A stretch of 64,000 nucleotides of DNA from Roseovarius aestuariivivens (GCF_004761875.1 NZ_SJEY01000002.1:62001-126000), one strand, 5' to 3'. Numbered from the stretch's first letter, positions 11,335 through 20,847 are shown. Notes: a model not told the origin generated them from the letters alone. Program-made: numbers and translations.

Positions 11335-12930
11335 TCAGATCACATCGAACTCAAGCGCGCGGATCTGCTGAAACAGGCCCGTGGCGTCAAGCTTGGCAAT
11401 TACGTCAGACGGCACGGGTTCGTCCACATAAAGCAGCGCGATGGCCTCTCCTGCGGCGGCAGCCCGACCCAGAGTGAAATTCGCGATATTCACGCCATTT
11501 TCGCCCAGTGTCTGACCGAGGGTTCCGATGATACCGGGGACGTCCTCGTTTGTGGTGTAGAGCATGTGGCGTCCGATCTCAGCGTCGATATTGATGCCTT
11601 TGATCTGAATGAAGCGCGGCTTGCCGTCCGAAAAGACCGTGCCGCCGATGGAGCGTTCGCGCTTGGCCGTCACGACCGTCAGCTTGATGTAGCCCTCGAA
11701 GGCGCCGGATTTATCTTGGCGGGTCGTCGAGATCTTGACGCCGCGTTCCTTGGCCACAACGGGCGCGGATACCATGTTCACCTCGGGATTGACGGATTTC
11801 ATGATGCCGGCCACAGCGGCGCATGTCAGGGCGTCGAGGTTCATCTCGCTGACCACACCGTCATAGAGGATATTGATCGCCTTGATCGGTTCATCGGTCA
11901 TTTGGCCGATGAAGTTGCCCAGATGGTCCGCCAGCTTGATCCAGGGGCCCATGACCTTGGCTTCTTCAGCCGTGACCGACGGCATGTTGAGCGCATTGGA
12001 CACAGCGCCGGTCAGCAAATAGTCCGACATCTGCTCAGCCACTTGCAGGGCGACGTTTTCCTGCGCCTCGGTGGTGGCGGCGCCCAAATGGGGCGTGCAG
12101 ACCACATTCGGCAGACCGAAGAGTGGATTTTCGGTTGCCGGTTCCTCGGCGAAAACATCGAAAGCCGCCCCGGCGATGTGACCGGATTGCAAAAGCTCGG
12201 CTACCGCGGTTTCGTCCACCAAACCGCCGCGCGCGCAGTTGATGATACGCACGCCTTTCTTTGTTTTCTCCAGGTTCGCTCGCGAGAGAATGTTGCGGGT
12301 TTGATCGGTCAAGGGCACGTGCAGGGTGATGAAGTCGGCGCGCGTCAGAAGCTCCTCCAGCTCGACTTTTTCAACGCCCATCTTGTCGGCCTTTTCCTGA
12401 CTGAGGAACGGATCATAGGCGACGACCTTCATTTTCAGACCGCGCGCACGGTCGCAGACAATGCCGCCGATATTGCCCGCCCCGATCACGCCAAGCGTCT
12501 TGCCGGTCAGCTCGACCCCCATGAATTTGGACTTTTCCCACTTGCCCGCATGGGTCGAAGCCGAAGCCTCGGGTATCTGGCGCGCCACAGCGAACATCAG
12601 CGCGATGGCATGCTCAGCGGTCGTGATCATGTTGCCGAAGGGCGTGTTCATGACGATCACACCCTTCTTGGAGGCCGCTTCCTTGTCGATATTGTCGGTG
12701 CCGATCCCGGCGCGGCCAACGACCTTGAGGTTGTTGGCAGCCTCGAGAATCTTTTCGGTGACTTTCGTGGCCGAGCGGATGGCGAGGCCGTCGTACTGGC
12801 CGATCACTTCGCGCAGCTTGTCCTTCTCCTTGCCCAAATCAGGCATGAAATCGACGTCGATGCCACGGTCACGAAAGATTTGAACCGCGGTTTCCGACAG
12901 CTTGTCGGAGACGAGTACTTTGGGAGCCAT
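11335..12930 (-). CDS. serA: D-3-phosphoglycerate dehydrogenase
   Basis: The ATG at 12930 begins MAPKVLVSDKL and gives 531 residues, the usual length of the long SerA type. The enzyme oxidises 3-phosphoglycerate to 3-phosphohydroxypyruvate with NAD, the first step of serine synthesis. Seen are the N-terminal substrate domain, the Rossmann motif GAGNIGG, the catalytic stretch CTPHLGAATTEAQ, an intervening domain and a C-terminal ACT domain (about 455-531) that commonly mediates serine feedback. It lies 87 bases downstream of serC on the same strand, with paired hairpins between them. Confidence 0.97.
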   Translation of the reverse strand: MAPKVLVSDKLSETAVQIFRDRGIDVDFMPDLGKEKDKLREVIGQYDGLAIRSATKVTEKILEAANNLKVVGRAGIGTDNIDKEAASKKGVIVMNTPFGNMITTAEHAIALMFAVARQIPEASASTHAGKWEKSKFMGVELTGKTLGVIGAGNIGGIVCDRARGLKMKVVAYDPFLSQEKADKMGVEKVELEELLTRADFITLHVPLTDQTRNILSRANLEKTKKGVRIINCARGGLVDETAVAELLQSGHIAGAAFDVFAEEPATENPLFGLPNVVCTPHLGAATTEAQENVALQVAEQMSDYLLTGAVSNALNMPSVTAEEAKVMGPWIKLADHLGNFIGQMTDEPIKAINILYDGVVSEMNLDALTCAAVAGIMKSVNPEVNMVSAPVVAKERGVKISTTRQDKSGAFEGYIKLTVVTAKRERSIGGTVFSDGKPRFIQIKGINIDAEIGRHMLYTTNEDVPGIIGTLGQTLGENGVNIANFTLGRAAAAGEAIALLYVDEPVPSDVIAKLDATGLFQQIRALEFDVI

Positions 12931-12961
12931 GTGCGTGGTCCTTTGCTTTGTATCTGGGGAA

Positions 12962-13018
12962 GGGCGCGCTGAAGCACGCCCTACTGGGATCTGCATAGGC
13001 TGTGCTTCAGCGCAGCCT
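12962..13018 (-). promoter_or_regulatory. Two alternative hairpins in the serC-serA intercistronic region
   Basis: Hairpin A uses arms 12997-13005 and 13010-13018 with a TTCA loop and starts right at the serC stop. Hairpin B spans 12962-12981 with one mismatch in an 8-bp stem. The 12 bases at 12966-12977 are the exact reverse complement of 13002-13013, so the halves of A and B can instead pair with each other. Such mutually exclusive folding could mark the end of serC transcripts or tune read-through into serA. The role is inferred from sequence only. Confidence 0.45.
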
Positions 13019-14172
13019 CAGGCGGCCTCGGTCTGGGCTTCGATCTCTGCATGAAACGCCCAGTCAATCCACGGCATCAACGCCTGCAGATCGCTGGTCT
13101 CGACCGTGCCACCACACCAAATGCGCAGACCCGCCGGCGCATCTCGGTAAGCGCCGATGTCGTAGGCCACGCCTTCGGCCTCGAGCCGCTTGGCGACCGC
13201 CTTGGCGAATGCCGTGCCATCTTTGATGCGGGTATCGGTGAACTTCAGGCAAACCGATGTGTTCGACCGCGTCGCTGCGTCAATCGCGAGGTTGTCGATC
13301 CAGTCCCGGGTCGCACAAAAGTCATGGATCACCTTCGCGTTCTCATCCGCCCGTGCCATCAGGCCATTGAGGCCGCCCACCGAGCGCGCCCAGTCGAGCG
13401 CAATCAAGTAGTCCTCAACCGCCAGCATCGACGGGGTGTTGATCGTTTCGCCCACGAAAATGCCCTCGATCAGCTTGCCGCCCTTCGTCAGGCGGAAAAC
13501 CTTTGGCAGGGGCCAGGGCGGGGTATAGCTTGCCAGCCGTTCGACAGCGCGGGGGCTGAGCACGATCATCCCATGCGCAGCCTCGCCACCCAGAACCTTT
13601 TGCCAGGAAAAAGTCGTCACATCGAGCTTGTCCCACGGCAGATCCTGCGCGAAGGCCGCAGACGTCGCATCGCAAATGGTCAGCCCTGCGCGGTCCGCCT
13701 TGATCCAGTCACCATTGGGCACACTCACGCCAGAGGTCGTACCGTTCCAGGTAAAGACCACGTCATTGTCCGTATCCACGCCCGAAAGATCGACAATCTC
13801 ACCATACTCCGCCGTCTTAACTTCGGCGTCGAGCTTAAGTTGCTTCACGGCATCCGTCACCCATCCAGAGCCGAAGCTTTCCCAGGCCAGCATCTCGACC
13901 TTGCGTTCGCCCAGAAGCGACCACATCGCCATTTCGACAGCGCCCGTATCAGAGGCCGGCACGATACCAACCTTATAGTCGTCTGGAATGCCAAGGATTT
14001 CGCGCGTACCGTCAATAGCGGCCTTGAGCTTTGCCTTGCCAACGGCGGCACGGTGCGAACGGCCCAAAGGGGCATCAGCAAGCTTATTCAGCGAAAAGAC
14101 GGGAGGTTTGGCACAAGGGCCCGAAGAGAAACGCGGATTTGCCGGCCGCGTTGCCGGGGTTCGTTCTACCAT
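13018..14172 (-). CDS. serC: Phosphoserine aminotransferase
   Basis: The frame runs back to 14457, but the ATG at 14172 begins [19 protein letters not shown], typical of alphaproteobacterial SerC, and gives 384 residues. It is a PLP enzyme that transaminates 3-phosphohydroxypyruvate with glutamate to give O-phosphoserine. The PLP-lysine region is seen as [16 protein letters not shown]. The longer upstream reading would run through the leader hairpin and into the divergent serB gene, so it is rejected. Gene order serC-serA, with serB divergent, groups the whole serine pathway. Confidence 0.95.
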   Translation of the reverse strand: MVERTPATRPANPRFSSGPCAKPPVFSLNKLADAPLGRSHRAAVGKAKLKAAIDGTREILGIPDDYKVGIVPASDTGAVEMAMWSLLGERKVEMLAWESFGSGWVTDAVKQLKLDAEVKTAEYGEIVDLSGVDTDNDVVFTWNGTTSGVSVPNGDWIKADRAGLTICDATSAAFAQDLPWDKLDVTTFSWQKVLGGEAAHGMIVLSPRAVERLASYTPPWPLPKVFRLTKGGKLIEGIFVGETINTPSMLAVEDYLIALDWARSVGGLNGLMARADENAKVIHDFCATRDWIDNLAIDAATRSNTSVCLKFTDTRIKDGTAFAKAVAKRLEAEGVAYDIGAYRDAPAGLRIWCGGTVETSDLQALMPWIDWAFHAEIEAQTEAA

Positions 14173-14245
14173 GGATGGTATCCTTACAGATATGCGCCCC
14201 TCGTTGGGGAGGGGTGTCCCAAGGACCGAATTACGCCTGTACGGG
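14173..14245 (-). promoter_or_regulatory. Candidate serC leader RNA motif
   Basis: Directly upstream of serC the minus-strand RNA has a stem CCCCTC/GAGGGG (arms 14209-14214 and 14197-14202) followed by GCGCATATCTGTAAGGAT, which covers the ribosome site just before the ATG. This arrangement matches my memory of the serC motif, a conserved alphaproteobacterial cis-regulatory RNA of unknown ligand found before serC. No covariance model was run, and the 5' limit is approximate. Confidence 0.6.
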
Positions 14246-14332
14246 GTCTTTCGCAAGTCACCAAATCTGGCTAGAGAGCCGTGAACCTCAAGGCTTTTAG
14301 GCCGACCGACCATTATCGGAAACTTTCGAGCC

Positions 14333-15205
14333 ATGTTTGCAACCACTCTCATCGCCCGGCCCGGACATCTTGACCCGGCTCTTGTCGACAGCCTGCGCAA
14401 TGCGTGGGGCGGGGGCGAGGCTGTCTGGCTCTCTCCCGATGAGGCTGCGGAATTCATTATGTCGCAGATCCCGGCACACCGCTGGGATGTCTGGGCCGAG
14501 CTTCAGGCTTCCGAAGTTGACCTCGTCGTTCAGCCAGCAAAAGACCGGCGCAAGAAAATGCTGCTTGCGGATATGGACAGCACGATGATCGAGCAGGAAT
14601 GCATCGACGAGTTGGCGGAAGAGGCCGGCGTGGGCGCACATGTAAAGGAAATCACGGCACGCGCGATGAACGGCGAGCTGGGTTTTGAGGGCGCCCTAAC
14701 CGAGCGCGTGGCACTGCTGAAGGGTCTGCCTGAGGCGGTAATTTCTCAAGTGCTGGAACAGCGGATCACACCGATGCCAGGCGGACGGACCTTGCTGGCG
14801 ACCATGCGCGCGGCGGGCGGGCATGCGGCCCTTGTTTCGGGCGGGTTCACCGCGTTCACCGCGCGGGTCGCCGAAATGCTCGGGTTTCATGAACATCGCG
14901 CAAACACCCTGATTGCGCGCAACGGTCTGCTCACCGGAGAGGTCGCCCTTCCGATCCTCGGACGTGCGGCGAAGGTTCAGGCGCTTGAAGAAATCAGCGC
15001 ACGCCTTGGTCTACATGCGGCCGACGTGATCGCCGTTGGCGACGGCGCGAATGACCTGGACATGTTGGGGCGTGCCGGTACCGGCGTGGCGCTGCATGCC
15101 AAACCCAGTGTCGCCGCCCGGTGCGAGGTGCGGATCAACCACGGAGACCTTACGGCGCTGCTCTTTCTTCAGAGCTATTCAAGAGCTGAGTTTCAAACGC
15201 GGTAG
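14333..15205 (+). CDS. serB: Phosphoserine phosphatase
   Basis: This 290-residue HAD-superfamily enzyme hydrolyses O-phosphoserine to serine, the last step of the pathway. The catalytic DMDST motif has nucleophile Asp 80 and general acid Asp 82. Downstream are [13 protein letters not shown] (motif II) and [10 protein letters not shown] (metal-binding motif). The N-terminal 70 residues form the usual regulatory region. It is divergent from serC, sharing a 160-base control region. A TPP riboswitch for the next operon begins about 50 bases after its stop. Confidence 0.95.
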   Translation: MFATTLIARPGHLDPALVDSLRNAWGGGEAVWLSPDEAAEFIMSQIPAHRWDVWAELQASEVDLVVQPAKDRRKKMLLADMDSTMIEQECIDELAEEAGVGAHVKEITARAMNGELGFEGALTERVALLKGLPEAVISQVLEQRITPMPGGRTLLATMRAAGGHAALVSGGFTAFTARVAEMLGFHEHRANTLIARNGLLTGEVALPILGRAAKVQALEEISARLGLHAADVIAVGDGANDLDMLGRAGTGVALHAKPSVAARCEVRINHGDLTALLFLQSYSRAEFQTR

Positions 15206-15254
15206 TTGTACGCGCCGACCCTTGTCTTATCCCTAGACGGCTTCTACTTTGGGC

Positions 15255-15350
15255 GGGAACCTCGGGGTGTTGCGGTGTTGGGCCGGAACTGAGATGCGTC
15301 ACGCGAACCCGTCGAACCTGACCCGGTTAGAACCGGCGGAGGGAAGGTAA
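15255..15350 (+). promoter_or_regulatory. TPP riboswitch (thi box)
   Basis: The segment has the ordered THI-box signatures: CTCGGGGTG near 15261, ACTGAGA near 15289, GAACCTGACCCGGTTAGAACC near 15313, and GGCGGAGGGAA ending near 15346. These are the pyrimidine-sensing and pyrophosphate-sensing helices of the thiamine pyrophosphate aptamer. It lies about 50 bases ahead of thiB, so it should lower expression of the thiamine transporter when TPP is plentiful. Exact ends are estimated. Confidence 0.95.
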
Positions 15351-15399
15351 ATGCAAACGCATGCGCCCATTCCCTTAATCGTGAAAGAAGGAGGGCGTC

Positions 15400-16374
15400 A
15401 TGAAAACAATTGCAGGTGTCGCTGCGGTAATCACCATAACCGGTGTCGCACAGGCCCAAGACCTGACCATCTATACCTACGACAGCTTCGTGTCCGAATG
15501 GGGGCCGGGGCCAAAAGTGGAAGCGGCCTTCGAAGCAGAATGCGGATGCGATCTTGCGCTGGTGGGCATCGAGGACGGCGCAGCCCTTTTGGCGCGTGTC
15601 CGCCTTGAAGGCTCTCGCAGCGATGCTGACCTCGTTCTGGGCCTCGACACAAACCTGATCGGCGCAGCCCGCGAGACAGGCCTTTTCGCGCCGCATGGGA
15701 TAGAGCCTGAACTTGATCTGCCGATCGCTTGGGCGGACGAGATTTTCGTGCCCTATGACTGGGGTTTCTTCGCCTTCGTGACCGAGACGGGCCAAAACCG
15801 GCCTACGAACTTCCAATCCCTCGCCGACAGCGACACCAGCATCATCATCCAAGATCCACGCTCCTCCACTCCGGGGCTTGGTCTGCTTATGTGGGTTAAG
15901 GCTGCCTATGGTGACGAAGCACTCGGGGTCTGGGAGGGGCTTGCCGACAATATTGTCACCGTGACGAAGGGCTGGTCCGAAGCCTATGGTCTTTTTCTCG
16001 AGGGAGAGGCGGACATGGTGCTGTCCTATACCACCTCCCCCGCCTATCACCTGATCGCCGAGGAGGATGGGAGCAAAATGGCGGTGGCGTTCGACGAAGG
16101 CCACTATATGCAGATTGAGGTCGCGGCAAAGCTGGCCTCTTCCGATGCGCCGGATCTCGCGGATAGCTTCTTGGAATTCATGCTCTCAGAAGCCTTTCAG
16201 GAGATCATCCCGACGACCAACTGGATGTATCCGGCCAAAATCCCTGAGGCCGGCTTACCTGACGGTTTCGACACCCTGATCACGCCGCAAAACCCGCTTC
16301 TCTTCAGTGCCGAAGAGGCCGACGCGCTGCGCGACGAAGCGCTGAGCGAATGGCTGACCGCGCTCAGCCGCTAA
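15400..16374 (+). CDS. thiB: Thiamine ABC transporter, periplasmic binding protein
   Basis: The 324-residue protein has a signal peptide (about 1-20, ending VAQAQ) and the mature start DLTIYTYDSFVSEWGPGP typical of ThiB. It binds thiamine and TPP in the periplasm and delivers them to ThiP. A good AGGAGG site precedes the ATG. It is the first gene behind the TPP riboswitch, and its 3' end overlaps the start of thiP by 25 bases, giving a compact thiBPQ operon. Confidence 0.95.
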   Translation: MKTIAGVAAVITITGVAQAQDLTIYTYDSFVSEWGPGPKVEAAFEAECGCDLALVGIEDGAALLARVRLEGSRSDADLVLGLDTNLIGAARETGLFAPHGIEPELDLPIAWADEIFVPYDWGFFAFVTETGQNRPTNFQSLADSDTSIIIQDPRSSTPGLGLLMWVKAAYGDEALGVWEGLADNIVTVTKGWSEAYGLFLEGEADMVLSYTTSPAYHLIAEEDGSKMAVAFDEGHYMQIEVAAKLASSDAPDLADSFLEFMLSEAFQEIIPTTNWMYPAKIPEAGLPDGFDTLITPQNPLLFSAEEADALRDEALSEWLTALSR

Positions 16375-17906
16375 GCGCGCGCGCCGGAATTTGGGCCGCC
16401 GCTGGAGTAGCGGCGCTGATTTTCGGAGCCTTCGCCGCCGTGATTTGGCGCGCAGAGGCCGGTCGCGGGCTTGGTCCTTCCGACTGGGCCGCGTTGCGCT
16501 TTACCGTTGTGCAGGCTGCCCTCTCAGCCCTGTTAAGCGTTGGTTTTGCCATTCCGGTTGCGCGTGCTCTGGCGAGGCGGCGGTTTCCCGGTCGTCGCGC
16601 GCTCATTGCTGTGATGGGTGCCCCTTTCATCCTGCCCGTGATCGTCGCCGTTCTGGGGCTGATCGAGGTCTTTGGACGATCCGGGTGGGTCAGTCAGGCC
16701 CTAGGATTTCTTGGCGTTCCACCCCTGCAGATCTACGGCTTTCATGGCGTGATCCTGGCCCATGTTTTCTTCAATCTGCCGCTCGCGACCCGACTTATCC
16801 TGCAAGGCTGGCAAGAGGTTCCGGCGGAAAGATTTCGACTTGCCGCGCAGCTTGGTGTTGACCGTTGGGCCATGACGCGGCTTATCGAAATTCCGATGCT
16901 GCGCAAGGTGGTCCCCGGCGCTCTGGCCGTGATATTCGCCATTTGCCTCACAAGTTTCGCGGTGGCGCTGATCCTCGGTGGCGGACCTCGAGCCACGACC
17001 ATCGAACTGGCGATCTACCAGGCATTCCGTTTTGATTTTGATCTCGGGCGTGCGGCGCTACTTGCCGGGATTCAGATCGTCTTGACCACGGGCGCGGCGG
17101 TGGTCGCTCTTCGCCTTGGACAAGGTGACAGCTTCGGCGGCGGACTAGATCGCGCCGTACGTCGTTGGGATGCTACGAGCCGACTGGCCAGACAAATAGA
17201 CACCCTCTGGATCCTCTTGGGTACTGTCTTTCTGCTGCTGCCGCTTCTGGCGATCACGCTGTCGGGCCTCCCGGGCCTTGCCGATCTGCCCTCGTCGGTT
17301 TGGCAGGCGGCGGCAACCTCACTTCTTGTAGCGACACTCAGCACGGTTCTTGTTCTGCTGCTCACGCTGCCAATGGCTGTCGCAATCGCATTTGGCCGCG
17401 ATAGGCTGGTCGAAGTCAGCGGGTTTCTCGGGCTCGCAGCGTCCCCACTGGTGATCGGGACCGGACTTTTCGTCTTGATACGGCCGGTTGCCGATCCGAT
17501 GGCACTGGTGATCCCCGTGACAGCAGGGGTAAACGCGCTGACCGTTCTCCCATTCGCGCTTCGCATACTTGTGCCGCGCGTGAAGGACATCGTCGAGGGG
17601 CAGTCCCGTCTTGCGCTCACCCTTGGGATCACGGGTCAAAACTTTGTTCGGCTCGTCCTTCTGCCCCGCATGCGTGCACAACTGGGGTTCACCGCCGGGC
17701 TTGCTACGGCGTTATCGATTGGGGATCTGGGTGTGATCACGCTTTTCGCAGACCCGGACATCGCAACATTGCCCCTGCAGATCTACCGCCTTATGGGCGC
17801 CTACCGGATGGAAGCCGCGGCGGGCGCATCACTCTTGCTGTTGATACTTTCCTTCGGCACATTCTGGTTGCTTGACAGGGGAGGACGAGGTCATGCTGAG
17901 ACTTGA
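16350..17906 (+). CDS. thiP: Thiamine ABC transporter, permease
   Basis: The 518-residue inner-membrane protein contains two tandem binding-protein-dependent permease halves, as in ThiP, with about twelve hydrophobic segments. EAA-type loops that dock the ATPase are visible in each half, for example RLAAQLGVDRWAMTRLIEIPML in the first. It forms the channel for thiamine uptake. The ATG lies inside thiB; a later start is possible but coupling favours this one. Its 3' end overlaps thiQ by 14 bases. Confidence 0.93.
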   Translation: MADRAQPLSARAGIWAAAGVAALIFGAFAAVIWRAEAGRGLGPSDWAALRFTVVQAALSALLSVGFAIPVARALARRRFPGRRALIAVMGAPFILPVIVAVLGLIEVFGRSGWVSQALGFLGVPPLQIYGFHGVILAHVFFNLPLATRLILQGWQEVPAERFRLAAQLGVDRWAMTRLIEIPMLRKVVPGALAVIFAICLTSFAVALILGGGPRATTIELAIYQAFRFDFDLGRAALLAGIQIVLTTGAAVVALRLGQGDSFGGGLDRAVRRWDATSRLARQIDTLWILLGTVFLLLPLLAITLSGLPGLADLPSSVWQAAATSLLVATLSTVLVLLLTLPMAVAIAFGRDRLVEVSGFLGLAASPLVIGTGLFVLIRPVADPMALVIPVTAGVNALTVLPFALRILVPRVKDIVEGQSRLALTLGITGQNFVRLVLLPRMRAQLGFTAGLATALSIGDLGVITLFADPDIATLPLQIYRLMGAYRMEAAAGASLLLLILSFGTFWLLDRGGRGHAET

Positions 17907-18585
17907 CGACGCCGTCATCGCCAACGGCGCGTTTCGGCTTCAGGCAGACCTCGAGATTCCGGCACAAAGCAAGGTCGCGGTTATCGGTCCCTCCGGTGCG
18001 GGCAAATCCACGCTGATCGAGGCCATCGCCGGATTTCTTCCGGTTGAAACCGGGCACCTGCTTTGGAACGGGCGAGAAATTACGAACGATCACCCAAGCA
18101 CGCGTCCTGTTGCCATGCTTTTTCAGGACGGCAATCTATTTCAGCATCTCACTCTTGCGCAGAATGTCGCGCTTGGCCTTCATCCCGATCTGCGACTTTC
18201 ACCCGACGACCAGAAGAAGGTAGATGCAGCTCTTGACCGCGTCGGGCTGGCGGGCTTCGAGAGGCGCAAGCCTGCTGATCTTTCCGGAGGGCAGCGCAGC
18301 CGGGCCGCTCTGGCGCGAGTTCTCGTGCAAAGACGTGGTATGCTTCTGCTTGATGAGCCTTTCGCCGCCCTTGGTCCAGCTTTGCGCGCGGAAATGCTCG
18401 ACCTTGTATCCGAGCTCGTTTCCGAGACCAGTGCAACGCTCTTGATGGTAAGCCACGATCCTCAGGACGCGCGCCGGATCACGAACCTTGCCGTGCTCGT
18501 CGCAGAAGGTCGCGCGGCAAAACCCGTCGACACCGAACAGCTTCTGAACAACCCTCCACCGGTGCTTCGGAAATACCTGGGCTAA
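17893..18585 (+). CDS. thiQ: Thiamine ABC transporter, ATP-binding protein
   Basis: The ATG at 17893 (MLRLDDAVI) is preceded by GAGGACGAGG and gives 230 residues, matching ThiQ length; an in-frame ATG at 17872 lies deeper in thiP. Walker A GPSGAGKST is at 32-40, the LSGGQ signature at 130-134 and Walker B LLLDEP near 151-156. It powers thiamine import from the cytosolic face. It is the last gene of the riboswitch-controlled operon. Confidence 0.95.
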   Translation: MLRLDDAVIANGAFRLQADLEIPAQSKVAVIGPSGAGKSTLIEAIAGFLPVETGHLLWNGREITNDHPSTRPVAMLFQDGNLFQHLTLAQNVALGLHPDLRLSPDDQKKVDAALDRVGLAGFERRKPADLSGGQRSRAALARVLVQRRGMLLLDEPFAALGPALRAEMLDLVSELVSETSATLLMVSHDPQDARRITNLAVLVAEGRAAKPVDTEQLLNNPPPVLRKYLG

Positions 18586-18606
18586 ACCCTTTCTTTGAAT
18601 GAAATG

Positions 18607-18636
18607 GGCCGGCAGGCACAAGCGCACCCACCGGCC
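18607..18636. terminator. Weak hairpin after thiQ
   Basis: GGCCGG at 18607-18612 can pair with CCGGCC at 18631-18636, followed by TTGTTG. It sits between the thiQ stop and the stop of the convergent EF-hand gene. The stem is short and the loop long, so this is a tentative transcript-end signal. Confidence 0.35.
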
Positions 18637-18662
18637 TTGTTGCAACGCTGTTGTGCCGCGTT

Positions 18663-18899
18663 TTAGGCAGGCAGAATGCCGGCCTCTTGGCCCGCGGTTA
18701 CCTCTTCTTCGCTCAGCAAGCCGTCGCCATTGCTGTCGAGTTCATCGAACACCGCCGGCGAAGCATCGGGCATGGCGCTCTGGAATTCTTTCATCGAGAC
18801 CAGTCCATCCCCGTCGGTATCCATCGGCGTCGCGGCAAGCGCGAGGCCCGGCACGAAAAGCAGAACGGTCAGAGCGGTGGCTTTGAGGTCTTTGGTCAT
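18663..18899 (-). CDS. Small exported EF-hand protein
   Basis: The 78-residue protein has a signal peptide (about 1-22, ending LALA) and two canonical calcium-binding EF-hand loops, DTDGDGLVSMKE at 27-38 and DSNGDGLLSEEE at 55-66, with Asp or Asn at positions 1, 3 and 5 and Glu at 12. It is probably a periplasmic calcium-binding or calcium-buffering protein. It has no operon partner: thiQ converges on it and the next gene upstream is separated by 235 bases in which I see no gene. Confidence 0.82.
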   Translation of the reverse strand: MTKDLKATALTVLLFVPGLALAATPMDTDGDGLVSMKEFQSAMPDASPAVFDELDSNGDGLLSEEEVTAGQEAGILPA

Positions 18900-19134
18900 G
18901 AGTGTTTCCTGTCTGTTAGGGTCACGTCCGTGGGCTGATCACCCGCCGGAACTTCAATCTGGCGCTGCCTCGGCAAGATGTCTTGGGCAGGGTTTTGGAG
19001 TACAGGATTTCCGCGAAAACGGGCCGGAATGGGTCTTTGGCGTTGGCGGCCCAAGGATCAACGCGAGCAACACTTCGCCACCGGGCGGAAACCGGCGCAG
19101 ATCGACAAGGCTTTTCGGCGAATGCGCGCGCGAC

Positions 19135-20130
19135 TCAGAGCAGCCCAGAGACGGGTTTCATCACGCCCGTTTCCTGTTTGCGGCGGTTGAGAACCGGTGC
19201 ATTGCAGAATCGGCGGGCCGTCGGATGCGAGGGATCGAGAAGGCCCAGGCGGATCAGAATTGCCGTAATCGTGCAATTCGCGCCACGCGTGGCCCCATCG
19301 GCAATCTTGACGGCAATACCCAGACCGCGTGTTGGTGCGATACCGATAAAGTAGCCCTCGGCACCTGTTTTGACCGCAACCGGTTCAGAACAGGCGCGCA
19401 TCAATTCGGTACAGGCTCGGCGCTCTCCAGCGACGAGGTCTGGGTGGGCGATCATTGCTTGCCAGAGACGGATCGCCGCGCTTTGGCGGGCGTCCGCGCC
19501 TTCCGTCGCACCAGCAAACCACGCCATAGCCCGGGCCATACCATGCATTGTCGTAAGAAAATTCGGCGCGGCACAGCCATCGATGCCATGCCCGGGGCTT
19601 GATTCTCCCGTCACGTCCTCGAACGCTTCCAGGCAAGCCTTTTGAACCGGGTGATCAATGTCGACATATTCCGATCCTGCGTTCAGATGCTGCGACAGGG
19701 TCAAGAAGCCTGCATGCTTGCCCGAACAGGCGTTGTGAACCTGACAGGGCTTTTCGTCATGGCAGATCATGTGATTGAACGCGGCCCGATCCTGCGGCAT
19801 CTGCGGCCCACAGCGGAAATCGTCATCTGAAAAACCGAGATCGGACATCCAAGCATTGACCCGGTCAGTGTGAATTGCGCCGGCCTGATGCGATGCGCAC
19901 GCGAGTGCGAGATGCTCCGGCGTGAGCCCGTGCGCGTCCGCTGCGCCGCTTTCGACCAGAGGCAGCGCCTGGATCATTTTGGCCGAACTGCGCGGATAAA
20001 CGATCGCTTCGGGATTGCCCCAGGACTCGACGATATCACCGGAGGTGTCGCAGATCACGGCATGACCCAAATGCTGGCTTTCAACGATGGGGCCACGCCA
20101 GATTTCGGTCAAAGGAACAGGGTTGGTCAT
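19135..20130 (-). CDS. Asparaginase, thermolabile AnsA type (PF06089)
   Basis: The ATG at 20130 follows an AGGAG site seven bases upstream and gives 331 residues; the frame continues 17 codons further without a ribosome site. The sequence matches the Rhizobium-type L-asparaginase II family rather than the E. coli AnsA/AnsB fold: ACASHQAGAIHTDRV, CSGKHAGFL and GIDGCAAPNF blocks are present. It would hydrolyse asparagine to aspartate and ammonia in the cytosol. It is transcribed divergently from the IalB-like gene across 189 bases. Confidence 0.88.
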   Translation of the reverse strand: MTNPVPLTEIWRGPIVESQHLGHAVICDTSGDIVESWGNPEAIVYPRSSAKMIQALPLVESGAADAHGLTPEHLALACASHQAGAIHTDRVNAWMSDLGFSDDDFRCGPQMPQDRAAFNHMICHDEKPCQVHNACSGKHAGFLTLSQHLNAGSEYVDIDHPVQKACLEAFEDVTGESSPGHGIDGCAAPNFLTTMHGMARAMAWFAGATEGADARQSAAIRLWQAMIAHPDLVAGERRACTELMRACSEPVAVKTGAEGYFIGIAPTRGLGIAVKIADGATRGANCTITAILIRLGLLDPSHPTARRFCNAPVLNRRKQETGVMKPVSGLL

Positions 20131-20319
20131 TGTGGCTCCTTCCATGCGATCCAAGCGATTCCGCACGCGGAAATTCGCCAATTCCGCCTTTCATGTCTCG
20201 CGTGTTTCAGGCTAATGTTGCAATGTCGAGAAGGAAATGGCCGCCACCGAGAAAATTCCGAAAAGGTATTTGGGCGGCCTTCACTTATTGAGGCTAAGGA
20301 CAGCTTGGAGGCTGGACAG

Positions 20320-20847
20320 ATGGGATCATGGATGACACGCGGCATCGCCGGGGGCCTTGTGGCACTGGGTGCAAGCGGCGCGTTTGCACAGGAATCGAGC
20401 GATAACCGCGTAGCGGCGGAAACCGCGTGGAGCGTGTTTGAAGACAACGACCCAAAAGAGTGCTGGGCAGTGTCGTCGCCCACTGAAACGGTCAATACGC
20501 GTGATGGGCGGGTCGTTGCCGTCCGTCGTGGCGACATTCTGCTGATGACTTTTTTCCGCCCCGGCGCGGGCGTTGATGGTCAGGTGACCTTTACCGGCGG
20601 GTATCCCTTCGCCGGTGGCTCGACCGTCAACGTCAATATCGGCGGCCAGGAATTCGAGATGTTCACGGAAGGCGAGTGGGCGTGGCCGGCAAGCGACGCG
20701 GATGATGCAAAGATCATCGCGGCGATGAAGCGGGGTACGGATGCGGTCCTGACCGCGCGATCTTCCCGCGGCACGATCACCAAAGATACGTTTTCTCTGC
20801 TGGGCTATACCGCATCGGTCGAAGAAGCAGAGAAACGCTGCGAGTAA
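20320..20847 (+). CDS. IalB-like (invasion-associated locus B family) exported protein
   Basis: The ATG at 20320 is preceded by GGAGG eight bases upstream and gives 175 residues; a second ATG four codons later is possible. The signal peptide ends near GAFAQ. The body, with ECWAVSSPTE, a basic strand and a C-terminal SLLGYTASVEEAEKRC, resembles the IalB family, periplasmic or surface beta proteins common in alphaproteobacteria. Two cysteines (in KECWAV and near the C-terminus) could form a disulfide. The molecular role in free-living species is unknown. Confidence 0.72.
   Translation: MGSWMTRGIAGGLVALGASGAFAQESSDNRVAAETAWSVFEDNDPKECWAVSSPTETVNTRDGRVVAVRRGDILLMTFFRPGAGVDGQVTFTGGYPFAGGSTVNVNIGGQEFEMFTEGEWAWPASDADDAKIIAAMKRGTDAVLTARSSRGTITKDTFSLLGYTASVEEAEKRCE

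Noticed and set aside
11284..12972. 562-codon plus-strand frame opposite serA
   Set aside because: Antisense shadow. SerA motifs and a good start are on the minus strand; the plus-strand product is low-complexity His/Asp/Gly text.
14173..14457. Extended serC start at 14457
   Set aside because: It would run through the leader hairpin and into serB; the family start is at 14172.
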